The notes under the pieces are model-generated. The model was not told the origin of the DNA. It did no database searches and saw only the letters and a program-made list of their open reading frames with translations. Source: Streptomyces sp. V4I2 (GTDB lineage Bacteria > Actinomycetota > Actinomycetes > Streptomycetales > Streptomycetaceae). Taken from it: a stretch of 64,000 nucleotides of DNA. Location: positions 10,478,001 to 10,542,000 of the forward strand of contig NZ_JAUSZM010000003.1 in assembly GCF_030817655.1 (NCBI RefSeq), written 5' to 3'. This document shows, in pieces, positions 25,868-34,503 of the stretch. Made by a program: the position numbers and the translations under genes. Positions within the stretch are counted from its first letter, which is position 1. Every line of letters starts with the position of its first letter.

Positions 25868-26140
25868 ATGCTCGCCACCGTGATCCCATCTCTTTCGCGC
25901 AGGCGTGCGCGTTCGTGGACGAGATCCACCGCCACCACGCCCGCCCGCCCGTAAGGTCACAAGTTCTCCATCGGCCTGCTCGACGCCACCGGAACCCGAG
26001 TCGGCGTGGCGATCGTCGGCCGGCCCGTGGCCCGGCACCTGGACGACGGCTGGACTCTGGAGGTCACCCGGCTGGCCACCGACGGCAGCCCGGACGCCTG
26101 CTCAGCCCTGTACAGCGCGGCCTGGCGAACCGACGTGCTG
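25868..26140 (+). pseudogene. XF1762-family gene remnant, frameshifted
   Basis: From ATG 25868, coding pieces in three frames join into one family-like sequence: MLATVIP, SFAQACAFVDEIHRHHARPPV, and GHKFSIGLLDATGTRVGVAIVGRPVARHLDDGWTLEVTR ... ALYSAAWR. This is the XF1762-type protein often carried on plasmids and integrative elements. Two frameshifts and loss of the C-terminus at the IS boundary near 26135 make it non-functional. Confidence 0.7.
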
Positions 26141-26186
26141 TCCGTTTCGTGCTTGCGGCTGGGCTGGCGGTGGCCTCTCCGGGTGG

Positions 26187-26609
26187 CTATGGCCGTGGCT
26201 GGGTGAACAACCCCTGCTCGGGCTCAATCAGGATCCCGCGTTCGACCAGCCGCTTCAGCTTCAGCCGGACGTTGTTGACGTTGCTGGGCGCGATCTCCAG
26301 ATCCATCGCCTCGCAGACCGCCCGTGCCCGCAGCGGGGCGTCGGCCGCGGCGAACACCGCCATGATCTGCCGGTAGGCCGGATGGTCCGGCAGCTTCGTG
26401 GCCAGCGGCGCCGGCGGGGACGGATCAGGCAGCGCCAGCAGGGTCTTGCGGGTGATGCGGACCTCCTCGGCGACCCGGTCGAACTCCTCCAGCTGCGCGG
26501 TGAGTTCCGCGATGCGTCCCCGCGTGGCCTCGGCCTGCGCGGCGATCTCGCGCTCCTGCTCCTCCAGGCGCGCCAGCACCGCTCCCAAGGTCAGCTCGCT
26601 GTCGCTCAC
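26187..26609 (-). CDS. IS-linked coiled-coil/winged-helix protein
   Basis: GTG 26609 overlaps the transposase stop by GTGA; the protein is 140 aa. Residues 1-50 form a coiled coil (SDSELTLGAVLARLEEQEREIAAQAEATRGRIAELTAQLEEF). Residues 75-138 look like a winged helix (HPAYRQIMAVFAAADAPLRARAVCEAMDLEIAPSNVNNVRLKLKRLVERGILIEPEQGLF). The tight coupling and a decayed copy beside other IS material at 12.4 kb suggest it belongs to the mobile unit, perhaps as a regulator or transposition accessory. This is not a family I can name. Confidence 0.75.
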   Translation of the reverse strand: MSDSELTLGAVLARLEEQEREIAAQAEATRGRIAELTAQLEEFDRVAEEVRITRKTLLALPDPSPPAPLATKLPDHPAYRQIMAVFAAADAPLRARAVCEAMDLEIAPSNVNNVRLKLKRLVERGILIEPEQGLFTQPRP

Positions 26610-27360
26610 GCGCCGCGCCAGGCGGGGGTGGAGGTCGCGGTGAGCATCCGGGCCATCCGGTCGCTTATGGCCCAGTACACCCTCGACTCGGCGGAAGCGG
26701 GCCGGTGCTCGTAGTCCCGTACCAGCCTGCGGTGCAGCATCATGATCCCATTCACCTGTTCCACCACCCACCTCTTGGGCTGCGGGACGAAACCGCTGGC
26801 TGCCGGGTTGCGCTCGACGACTTCGACGTCGATGCCCACCTTCTGCCCGTGGTCGATGACGGTGGTCTTGAACCCCTGGTCCACCAGGGCCTTCTGCACC
26901 GTGTCGGTGTCGGCGGCGACCTTGTCCAGCAAGGCGATGCCGGCGGCGTTGTCGTGTGCGGACGCGGCCAGCACCACCACCGCGATCACCAGACCGAGAA
27001 CATCAACTGCCAGGCCGCGCTCGCGGCCCGGGACTTTTTTTGCCGCGTCCCTTCCGGTGGTGTCGGCGGGCACCCCCACGGCCGCGTGCAGGCTCTGGGT
27101 GTCGAGCACCACCAGGCTCGGGTCGGCCTTGCGCCCCCGGCTCTCGCGGACCTGCCAGCGCAGCAGGTCGTGGGGGAGGTAGTCCCACTGGCAGCCGGTA
27201 CGGGACTGGTAGAGCAGGGCGTTGACGATCTCCCGCATCTCGTAGGCGCCCTGGTGGCCACTGACGGACGGATGCTGAGCCTTCCAGGAGGCGATGACGG
27301 GCTCGATCAGGGCCCACCGCCGTCGGACGAGTCGCTCTTGTAGGGCTGGCGGTCGCTCAC
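26606..27360 (-). pseudogene. IS5-family transposase, frameshifted with an internal deletion
   Basis: The natural start is GTG 27360 (SDRQPYKSD), but a one-base shift near 27325 throws it out of frame. Coding resumes as RRWALIEPVIASWKAQHPSVSGHQG. After QWDYLPHDL the sequence jumps straight to LRWQVRESRGRKADPS; IS5 relatives have some 20 further residues here. The catalytic region is otherwise present (LVVLDTQSLHAAVG, LVDQGFKTTVIDHG, PKRWVVEQ). Both defects suggest an inactive element, while the downstream coupled gene remains open. Confidence 0.8.
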
Positions 27361-27479
27361 GAGGAACACTCCAGCACGACGGCACTCCCCGATCAGTCCC
27401 GATACGCCTGTGCCACACGATCCAGCGACAACAAACGCGGCATCACGTCACATACCGCCCTCTGAGGTCCTCACAATCG

Positions 27480-27520
27480 CGAGAGGTGCCAAGCCAATCC
27501 CAGTGGCTTGGCACCTCTCG
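27480..27520. terminator. Strong hairpin, 16-bp perfect stem
   Basis: CGAGAGGTGCCAAGCC at 27480-27495 pairs perfectly with 27505-27520 across a 9-base loop whose ends (A-T) can add a pair. No U-tract follows on either strand. It lies between the IS5 unit and the broken gene mosaic and may be a GC-rich bidirectional terminator. Confidence 0.55.
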
Positions 27521-27589
27521 TTCACGACTCTAACGGCGAATGGGGCCCCACCCGAGAGCGCGGGGCAGCCGCCGAGGTCACTGGAGGCC

Positions 27590-27990
27590 GACCGCGGAGC
27601 TGCCTGGGGCAGCCGGCGGGCGGCGCGGCGGGCCTCCTCCGCCATCGCCAGGGCCTCGGTGCGCTGCCCGGCCCGGGCGGCGGTGTAGGCCAGGGTGCAC
27701 AGCATCTGTGCGTAGGCGGCGGCCATGGCGTCGGTGCGCAGCCCGCTCGTCTCGAGGTCGTCGGTCACCGAGGACATCAGGCGCTGAGCGGCGCCGTGCT
27801 GGTCCTGGTGGCGCAGCACGATGGCCAGTTCCCGTGCCGCGGCCGCAGCTGCGAGCGGGGAGCCGGAGATCTCGGCCCAGGTACGGGCACGGTCCGCGGT
27901 GAGCCGGGCGCGGTCGTAGGAGCCGAGCTTGATGAGCACGGCGGAGGCGAGGCTGTACACGGCGGACAGCCGGCCCGGCAGGTCGTCGAC
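27590..27990 (-). pseudogene. Fragment of a TPR-type regulatory protein
   Basis: Minus-strand translation gives LPGRLSAVYSLASAVLIKLGSYDRARLTADRARTWAEISGSPLAAAAAARELAIVLRHQDQHGAAQRLM and further paired helices (YAQMLCTLAYTAARAGQRTEALAMAEEARRAAR). This resembles the TPR-like C-terminal part of streptomycete helix-turn-helix regulators. The HTH half is missing; the sequence joins in frame to the aldehyde dehydrogenase fragment. Confidence 0.6.
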
Positions 27991-28450
27991 GGGGGCCCCG
28001 CCGGCGAGGAGCTGGGCGCCTTGCTGGACCCCGCTGCGCACCAGCGCGTGGACGTGGTCACGGTGTTCGCCGGTGACCAGGGGGCCGAGCTCGGTGTCGG
28101 GCGCGCTGCCCGCGCCGAGTCGCATCCCGCTGACGGCCTTCGCACAGCGCTCGGCGAACTCGTCGGCGAGGAAGCGGTGGACGAGGAACCGGGTGTAGGC
28201 GGCGCACACCTGGCCGCTGTTGAGGAGCGCGCCCTGAAGACAGCCCGCCACGGCCGCGTCCAGGTCGGCGCCGGGCAGGACGAGGCTCGGTGCCTTCCCG
28301 CCGAGTTCGAGCGTGACACGCTTGAGATTCCCCGCGGAAGCCCGGACGATCTCCCTGCCGGTCTCGGTCGAACCGGTGAAGGAGACCTTGTCCACGCCGG
28401 GGTGCTCCACGAGAGCCCGGCCGGCCTCGGGACCACCGGTCAGCAGGCTT
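27990..28450 (-). pseudogene. Aldehyde dehydrogenase fragment
   Basis: About 150 residues of an aldehyde dehydrogenase: VDKVSFTGSTETGREIV (NAD-binding region), VTLELGGKAPSLVLPGADLDAA (the catalytic Glu motif), and SGQVCAAYTRFLVHR (the catalytic Cys motif). Both ends are cut: one at the ISL3 remnant near 28450, the other in frame to the TPR fragment near 27990. Catalytic residues remain but the fold is incomplete. Confidence 0.8.
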
Positions 28451-28672
28451 GAGCAGTGGATCCAGGACGCGGAGGACAGCCCGCTGCCCGAACTGCGCGG
28501 CTTCGCCACCGGCCTGCGCAAGGACTTCACCGCGGTCCTGGCCGGCCTGTCACTGCCCTGGAGCTCCGGCCCGGTCGAGGGCCACGTCAACCGGATCAAG
28601 ATGCTGAAGCGGCAGATGTTCGGGAGGGCGAAGGCCGACTTGTTGCGCAAGCGCGTACTGCTCGCCTCATGA
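28445..28672 (+). pseudogene. ISL3-family transposase C-terminal remnant
   Basis: The last 75 residues of an ISL3 transposase survive: LEQWIQDAEDSPLPELRGFATGLRKDFTAVLAGLSLPWSSGPVEGHVNRIKMLKRQMFGRAKADLLRKRVLL. The SSGPVEGHVNRIK motif carries the conserved catalytic Glu region. The N-terminal part is missing. Confidence 0.85.
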
Positions 28673-28823
28673 ACGCCGCTGGCCAGGTACACCAGGTCAG
28701 GGGCGGCGCGACACTCCGGCAGCGGTCACCGCGGCGGCACCGGCTCAGGGAAGCGATCCCCACCCCTTCTGAGGCATCGGCCGACCCACCACGCCGGCTC
28801 CGCCGCGCCGATAGTGTGGCCGT

Positions 28824-29912
28824 ATGTCCCGCAAGCGCCGCCCCGCACGCCGTCAGCCCGACCCCATCCAGCGGACCGACGCCCAGCAGGCCGAAGAACT
28901 GGAAGCCCTGGCCCGCAAGTACCCCGAGGACCAGGAAGAGCTCCTCACCGAGGCCGCGGAGTTCTACAGCCGCGCAGGCCAGCACGAGAAGGCGCTCGCG
29001 CTCTACCAGCAGGTCCTGGACGCCGACTGCGAAGAACCCCATCTCGTCCAGGCGTTCCGCGTCAGCACCCTGTGGGATGCCGGACGCACTGACGAGGCCC
29101 GTGAAGCGGCCACGGACCTGCGCCGCCGGCACCCCGCCGATCCCGGCCCCTGGAACATCGTCGCGGAGATGTTCGAGGCCGCGGACGAACTCCACGACGC
29201 AGCGGACTGGTTCACCGCGGCAGTGACCCATCTCCTCGGCCCCACCACTCTCCTCACCGTCGACGCCGTCCGCGAGGCGATGGACGCCACCGGCATCGAG
29301 ATGCTCGTCATCGGCCGCCACCGGGTACGGCGTCGCCTCGGCCAGCCGCACGACGACCTCGACCAACTCGCCCACGCCCTCTACGACGACCGCCCGGCCC
29401 GGCTCCGCGCGACCAACACCCTGGATGACCTTCACAACCCCGAGCTACGGGCCGCCGCGGACAGTGACCCCCAGGCCCTGATCGCCTCGATCGAGAAGCT
29501 TTCCCAGGAAGTCGAAGCCCGCCGGGCCGCCCTGTCCCGGCCCCGCATGACCTGCGCACTCTTCTGGAACCCTGACGAGTTCGCCCAGCTGCTGGACGCC
29601 TGGCCCGAGCTTGCCGACCACTACGGCACCGAGCACCACGAACACGTCCGCCACATCGAACAGATGCTGCAACGGCTATCCAGCGAAGGCGAAGTACACC
29701 TGGGCATCGCACACGGCACCATCACCGACTTCGAATCCTTCACCCGCCAGGAGAAGCTGCCTCCGCAGGACGGGGACACCCGGGCGCACTATGCCGCCGA
29801 CCTCGCAGCCCGAGGCCAGGCCACCCCGTGGCCTCCACCCCGCAACACCCCCTGCTGGTGCGGCTCCACACGCAAGTACAAGAAATGCTGCGGCAACCCC
29901 GCCCTCACCTGA
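28824..29912 (+). CDS. TPR and SEC-C zinc-motif protein, probable ISL3 passenger
   Basis: A 362-aa protein. The N-terminus holds TPR-like helices (ELEALARKYPEDQEELLTEAAEFYSRAGQHEKALALYQQVLDA; PGPWNIVAEMFEAADELHDAADWF). The C-terminus has a SEC-C zinc knuckle, TPCWCGSTRKYKKCCG, seen in SecA and many stress or mobile-element proteins. It lies between the ISL3 transposase remnant and a typical ISL3 terminal repeat at 29926-29955, so it may be cargo of that element. The function is unknown. Confidence 0.85.
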   Translation: MSRKRRPARRQPDPIQRTDAQQAEELEALARKYPEDQEELLTEAAEFYSRAGQHEKALALYQQVLDADCEEPHLVQAFRVSTLWDAGRTDEAREAATDLRRRHPADPGPWNIVAEMFEAADELHDAADWFTAAVTHLLGPTTLLTVDAVREAMDATGIEMLVIGRHRVRRRLGQPHDDLDQLAHALYDDRPARLRATNTLDDLHNPELRAAADSDPQALIASIEKLSQEVEARRAALSRPRMTCALFWNPDEFAQLLDAWPELADHYGTEHHEHVRHIEQMLQRLSSEGEVHLGIAHGTITDFESFTRQEKLPPQDGDTRAHYAADLAARGQATPWPPPRNTPCWCGSTRKYKKCCGNPALT

Positions 29913-29925
29913 CCAAGATTCACAC

Positions 29926-29955
29926 GGGGTCTTTCACCAAACTCGCGACAGAACC
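29926..29955 (-). repeat. Probable ISL3 terminal inverted repeat
   Basis: Read on the minus strand the end begins GGTTCTGTCGCGAGTTTGG, sharing GGTTCTG/GGCTCTG with the ends of the two ISL3 elements at 52-54 kb. Its partner end is lost with the transposase 5' half. Confidence 0.6.
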
Positions 29956-30065
29956 TTGCAATTCCCCGCTGGCGGCCAGCTGATGGGGAGTCATCTGGCC
30001 GTCAGCGGTCACGCTGCGTTGATGTTCGGAGATGCCTGCTGGATGGTCGCCTTAGGCAGCCGCGG

Positions 30066-30983
30066 CTAGGGCCGGAGCACGATCTTGCCGTGGGTGTGCT
30101 GCTGTTCCAGCTCGCGGAAGGCGTCTCGCACCTGTTCCAGCGGGTAGGTGCGGGCGATCGGCACCTCCAACTGGCCGCGCGCGGCAAGCCGGGCCAGCTC
30201 GCCGAGCACGACCGCACACGCCGCCGCACCTTCTCCGTAGGTCCGCGCGCCGACCTTGGCCGCGGCTTGCCAGTCGCGGATCGTGTTGATTCGCTCGGGC
30301 CGCACGCCCAGCTCCACTGCCAGTGCCACGTAGCCGTCGCCGAAGGTGTCGATGAACGCGTCGACCCTGCCGCCGGATGCCTGACGGATCCGCTCGGCCA
30401 CACCTGGCCCGTACTCGACCGGGAGGACACCGCGATCCTTCAACCAGGCGTGGTTCTTCTCGCTCGCCAGCCCGATCACCGTGGCGCCGCGCCGCCGCGC
30501 GAGCTGCACGGCGAGCGACCCGACTCCGCCCGCCGCACCGGAGACGACGACCGTGTCGTCCGGGCCGGGGTCCACCGCGAACACGGTGGCGTAGGCGGTC
30601 GTGCCGGCCACGTACAGCGCCCCGGCCACCTCCCAGGCCAACCCCGCCGGACGGGAGACCAGATTCACGTCGTCGACCACGACGAACTGCGCATGGCTGG
30701 CCCGCCTGTGAGTGAAGCCCAATACCTCATCGCCCACCGTGAAGCCCCGGACATGCGGGCCGGCCTCCACCACGACGCCAGCCAGATCGCTGCCCTGCCC
30801 GGAGGGAAACGCCGCCGGCCAGCGTTCGTGCAGCGCGCCCGTACGGATGTGGGCCTCGCCGGGCTGGATCCCGGCCGCGCGGACCTCGACCAGCACCTGC
30901 CCAGGACCGGGCACCGGCCGCTCCACCTCCTCCACCCGCAGCACATCGATCCCGCCGTACTCGTGAAACCGCACCGCCCGCAT
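30066..30983 (-). CDS. Zinc-type alcohol dehydrogenase-like / quinone oxidoreductase (MDR family)
   Basis: A 305-aa protein from ATG 30983 with the quinone-oxidoreductase layout: MRAVRFHEYGGIDVL, VEVRAAGIQPGEAHIRTG, SDLAGVVVEAGPHV, the nucleotide-binding VVVSGAAGGVGSLAVQLARRRGATVIG, and C-terminal YPLEQVRDAFRELEQQHTHGKIVL. There is no catalytic zinc Cys cluster, as in QOR-type NADPH:quinone reductases. It probably reduces enones or quinones in the cytosol. No coupled neighbour. Confidence 0.9.
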   Translation of the reverse strand: MRAVRFHEYGGIDVLRVEEVERPVPGPGQVLVEVRAAGIQPGEAHIRTGALHERWPAAFPSGQGSDLAGVVVEAGPHVRGFTVGDEVLGFTHRRASHAQFVVVDDVNLVSRPAGLAWEVAGALYVAGTTAYATVFAVDPGPDDTVVVSGAAGGVGSLAVQLARRRGATVIGLASEKNHAWLKDRGVLPVEYGPGVAERIRQASGGRVDAFIDTFGDGYVALAVELGVRPERINTIRDWQAAAKVGARTYGEGAAACAVVLGELARLAARGQLEVPIARTYPLEQVRDAFRELEQQHTHGKIVLRP

Positions 30984-31156
30984 TGCGTGATCACCGCACT
31001 TTCTCGTCCGGACAAGGCTTGGCCAGCCGCACGCCAGAGGGCCGACGCCGACCGTGCCAGCGACTCTGCTGCGCAATTCCGTGCGGGGTGATGGTGAGCG
31101 CGGGATGATCGTTCGTGCGGCCGTTGTCCTGTCGTGCGGCTGTGGGGGTGGTGTGG

Positions 31157-32950
31157 GTGTCGATGCGGTCGAAGGGGTTGCCGGAGGTTCCGGCGCAGAC
31201 TGCGGCGGTGGCGCGGGCGGCGTTCCCGCGGGGGAGCCTGGCGATGCGGGTGCGTGATCGGCTCGCGGAGGTCTTCGCCGACGAGCCGTTCGCCGACGCG
31301 TTCGGGGTGCGTGGTGCCCTGGGACTGTCACCGGGAGTGTTGTCGCTGGTCACGGTGTTGCAGTTCGCCGAGGATCTGACCGACCGGCAGGCCGCGGCGA
31401 TGGCGGTGCGGGCGATCGACTGGAAGTACGCGCTCGGGGCCGAGCTGACGGACACGGGCTTCGATGCGAGCGTGCTGAGCCGGTTCCGCACCCGGCTGGC
31501 CGGGCACGGCATGGAGCGGGTGGTCTTCGACCGGCTCCTGGAACACTGCAAGGACGAGGGCCTGGTGGCCGCCGGGGGCAAGCAGCGCACCGATTCCACC
31601 CATGTGATCAGCGCGGTGCGGGACTTGAACCGTCTGGAGCTCGCCGGGGAGAGCGTGCGGGCAGCTCTGGAGGCCCTCGCGGTCGCGGCACCGGCCTGGC
31701 TGGCCGGACAGGTCGATGTGGCCGAGTTCGCCCACCGTTACGGGCCGAGGGTGGACGGCTGGCGCATGCCGTCCTCGCAGACGAAACGCGACCGGCTCGC
31801 GCAGGTCTTCGGCCAGGATGCCCTGGCGTTGTGCCGGGCGGCGTGGGCCCCCGACGCCCCCGGCTGGATCCGTGAGATCGAGTCCGTACGGCTCCTGCGG
31901 CAGATCCTCGTGCAGACCTACTACCTGCACACCGACACCCGGGGACGGGAGGTGGTCAAGAAGCGGGACGCCGACGACGAGGGTGTCCCGCCCGGCCAAC
32001 TCCGCCTGGCCTCCCCCTACGACCCCGATGCCCGCTGGGCGGCCAAAGGCGAAGACCTGTTCTGGATGGGCTACAAGGTCCACCTCACCGAGACCTGCGA
32101 CACTCCCGCCGAAGCCGAAGCCGAAGCCGAAGCCGAAGCCGAAGCCGAAGCCGAAGCCGAAGCCGAAGCCGAAGCCGAAGCCGAAGCCGAAGCCGAAGCC
32201 GAAGCCGAAGCCGGGGTCCCGGCGGCACCGAACCTGATCACGGACGTGTTCACCACCGACGCCACCGTGCCCGATGTGAAGGCGACCGCACCTATTCAAC
32301 GGCGCCTGGCCGAGCACGGGGTGAAACCCGGCGAGCACTACCTCGACTCCGGCTACCCCTCCGCCGATCTCATCACCGCCGCCCTGAAGCAGGGCACCCG
32401 CATGGTCACCCCCGTCCTGCTGGACCACTCCACCCAGGCCAAGGCCCACGCCGGCTTCGACAAGAACACCTTCGCCATCGACTGGAAGGCCCGCCAGGTC
32501 CGCTGTCCCGCCGGGAAGAGCAGCGCGCACTGGAACCCGGTGAAACAGCACGGCGCGGACGCGATCGTCATCACCTTCAGCGTCCGCACCTGCCGCCCCT
32601 GCCCCTTCCAGGAACAGTGCACCAGCTCCGCGCTGGGCCGGCGCATGCTCACCCTGCGCCCCAGGGAACCGCACGAGGCCCTCGTCCGGGCCCGCGCCGA
32701 GCAGAAGACCGAGACCTGGAAGGCCAAGTACGCCCTGCGCGCGGGAGTGGAGGGCACTATCAACCAGGCCCTGGACATCACAGGCATGCGCCGGGCCCGC
32801 TACCGCGGACTGCCGAAAGTCCGCCTCCAGCACGCCTTCTCCGCAACCGCGCTCAACGTGATCCGACTCGACGCCTACTGGACCGGACACGACCAGCACC
32901 ACACCCGCAGCAGCCGCCTCGAACACCTCGCCTACCGGCTCACGGCCTGA
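31157..32950 (+). CDS. IS1182-family transposase
   Basis: About 597 aa; GTG 31157 or ATG 31163 are likely starts. The typical N-terminus (LPEVPAQTAAVARAAFPRG, LSLVTVLQFAEDLTDRQAA, IDWKYALGAELTDTGFDASVLSRFRTRL) is followed by the first catalytic Asp in QRTDSTHVISAVRDLNRLEL. DSGYPSADLITAAL is in the second Asp region, a Cys cluster lies in CRPCPFQEQCTSSALG, and EGTINQALDITGMRRARYRGLPKV is near the end. A tract of 17 Ala-Glu dipeptides interrupts the middle. Otherwise it is intact and probably functional. Confidence 0.92.
   Translation: MSMRSKGLPEVPAQTAAVARAAFPRGSLAMRVRDRLAEVFADEPFADAFGVRGALGLSPGVLSLVTVLQFAEDLTDRQAAAMAVRAIDWKYALGAELTDTGFDASVLSRFRTRLAGHGMERVVFDRLLEHCKDEGLVAAGGKQRTDSTHVISAVRDLNRLELAGESVRAALEALAVAAPAWLAGQVDVAEFAHRYGPRVDGWRMPSSQTKRDRLAQVFGQDALALCRAAWAPDAPGWIREIESVRLLRQILVQTYYLHTDTRGREVVKKRDADDEGVPPGQLRLASPYDPDARWAAKGEDLFWMGYKVHLTETCDTPAEAEAEAEAEAEAEAEAEAEAEAEAEAEAEAEAEAGVPAAPNLITDVFTTDATVPDVKATAPIQRRLAEHGVKPGEHYLDSGYPSADLITAALKQGTRMVTPVLLDHSTQAKAHAGFDKNTFAIDWKARQVRCPAGKSSAHWNPVKQHGADAIVITFSVRTCRPCPFQEQCTSSALGRRMLTLRPREPHEALVRARAEQKTETWKAKYALRAGVEGTINQALDITGMRRARYRGLPKVRLQHAFSATALNVIRLDAYWTGHDQHHTRSSRLEHLAYRLTA
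32108..32209 (+). repeat. (GCCGAA)17 microsatellite in the transposase gene
   Basis: Seventeen perfect tandem GCCGAA units, all in frame as Ala-Glu. They sit between VHLTETCDTP and GVPAAPNLITDV, a loop region between catalytic segments. Unit changes would keep the frame. Confidence 0.97.
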
Positions 32951-33999
32951 CCCCGGAATTGCGCAGCAGAGTCGCCACCGCATTCAAAGATCAGGCGCGG
33001 ATCCGTATTCCCAAGAGCACTACCGATGGCGATGCCGTCCGCGCCCAGGACCCACCTGTGGCCTGACTCGCACCGTGCGACTCGGACCGGACATCGACGG
33101 AGAGTGACGGTGGGGGTGGCCGTACGTGGGGAATTCCGCATGGCCGCCGACATCCGAGATGCGCCAGTCGGCTCGGAAACTGTCCCCCGCACCCGCTCAA
33201 CCTCGGCATACAGCTCCGCGAGCCGCGGCCGCCGCCCGCTGGCCAGCAGCAGGTCACGGCGTGAGGCGTAGACGCACAGGGAGCAGGAGAGTTCTTCCGC
33301 CATCGGCTTGGCCGGACGGCGGGGGCGGAGCCAGGCGCGGGCGCGCCCGTACTGGTGGTCGCGTTCGACGTCGATGCCAAATCGCTGCGACACGGCGGTG
33401 AGCTTGTGGGCGAGTTGCGCGGGGCGGCCGAGGTCGATGCGTTCGGTGGAGCGCATGACGGGGCGGTGGCCGCCGTCGGCGGAGAGCAGGAAGAGGCGTC
33501 GGACGCGGTAGAGCGCCCAGGGGCTGTCGAGCTCGCGCTGGAAGGCCTCCAAGCAGGCTTGGTCCCGCTCCTGGGTGGGGTCGAAGAGCTCCAGGAGGCT
33601 CTTCTTGCCGTAAAGCTTTGCGTTGGGGTTGAGGCTCATCGCCGTGTACTCCAGCCGCAGCACCTCACCCGCGATGCCCGGGTGGGTACGCATCCGCTCC
33701 ATGTGCGCCGGCAGCGAGCCCATGGAAATCGGGAAGCAGCAGAACGGGCAGTAGCTCTTTGGCCAGTGCACGTTGAAGCGCTCCAGCAGGCCCTCGCACT
33801 CCTTACGGCCCCAGCCCCAGTCGACGAGCGGGAACTCACCGGTGCGGCCGGCGAGCTTGGAGTTGGCCTGGTCCTTCAGACAGCGTACCGCTTCGTCGGC
33901 GTTGAACCCGATGATCTGGCGGAAGGGCCGCCCGCCCATGACGGCGACGATCCACCGGTCTCCGACGTCGCCCTTGGCCCTCAGGCTGCTTCTCTGCAC
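32932..33999 (-). pseudogene. PAPS-reductase-like gene, truncated at both ends
   Basis: The open frame begins at GTG 33999 without an evident ribosome site and lacks the N-terminal ATP-pyrophosphatase half. The remaining motif FPLVDWGWGRKECEGLL ... HWPKSYCPFCCFP is the C-terminal signature of PAPS-reductase-like (adenine nucleotide alpha hydrolase) proteins found in phage and defence islands. A later CSLCVY suggests another metal site. The last residues (after NTDPRLIFE) come from the IS1182 end, so the true C-terminus was cut by the insertion. The substrate is unknown. Confidence 0.6.
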
Positions 34000-34074
34000 T
34001 AAGTCAAATGGGTGTGGCTCCTTTGGAGGGGCGAGCGTACCCAGGTGCGTTCCGCTCTGCCCTGGGCCCGGCGG

Positions 34075-34503
34075 TCAGCGGTAGTAGGGCTCGACCGCGG
34101 CCCGTACCTCGTCGAGCAGCGCGGGGCCGTCCTGCGGCACGGGCGGTCGGCTGCTGCCCGGCCTGATGTCCAGGAGCTGTTCGTTGGACAGGGCGAACAC
34201 CACTCGTCGCAGTCCTGCCCATTGGATGACGGCATTGCACATCCCGCACGGCTGGCAGCTGGTGTACATGGTGGTGCCTGCCGCCGTCTGCGCGTCGAGT
34301 TCTCTTGCGGCCCACCTCGCCAATTTGAGTTCCGGGTGTGCGGTGACGTCGTTGTCGGTGAGGGTGGTGTTGTGCTCCTCGGCCAGGATCGTCCCGTCCG
34401 GTCCTGCCAACAGAGATCCAAAGGGCGGGTTGCCGCTCGTGCGTGCCTTGGCCGCGAGGGAGATGGCCTGTCGGAGGAGGGTGTGGTCGTCGGGTGTGGT
34501 CAT
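34075..34503 (-). CDS. Nucleoside/tRNA-adenosine-type deaminase
   Basis: A 142-aa cytidine-deaminase-fold protein: AISLAAKARTSGNPPFGSLLAGPDGTILAEEHNT, then the zinc site H-P-E (AHPELKLARWAA) and PCGMC (TSCQPCGMCNAVIQWAGLRRVVFAL). The family normally has H-A-E; here Pro replaces Ala, which several guanine/nucleoside deaminases tolerate. ATG 34503 overlaps the stop of the LLM oxidoreductase gene, so they are cotranslated. Confidence 0.88.
   Translation of the reverse strand: MTTPDDHTLLRQAISLAAKARTSGNPPFGSLLAGPDGTILAEEHNTTLTDNDVTAHPELKLARWAARELDAQTAAGTTMYTSCQPCGMCNAVIQWAGLRRVVFALSNEQLLDIRPGSSRPPVPQDGPALLDEVRAAVEPYYR

Larger units (their letters stand above)
31060..32975 (+). mobile_element. IS1182-family insertion sequence
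   Basis: The element is bounded by perfect 22-bp inverted repeats, left 31060-31081 (starts GCGACTCTGCTGCGCAATT) and right 32954-32975. Its length is about 1.9 kb and it encodes one transposase. No direct target duplication is evident next to the repeats. The right end lies inside the 3' part of the PAPS-reductase-like gene. Confidence 0.85.

Noticed and set aside
32108..32209. Repeat array considered as CRISPR
   Set aside because: Six-base unit without spacers, inside a coding frame.
31328..32983. 551-aa minus-strand frame with a long (Phe-Gly)n tract, like an FG-repeat protein
   Set aside because: It is the antisense of the IS1182 transposase; the FG tract is simply the reverse of (GCCGAA)17, and the rest has no family signal.
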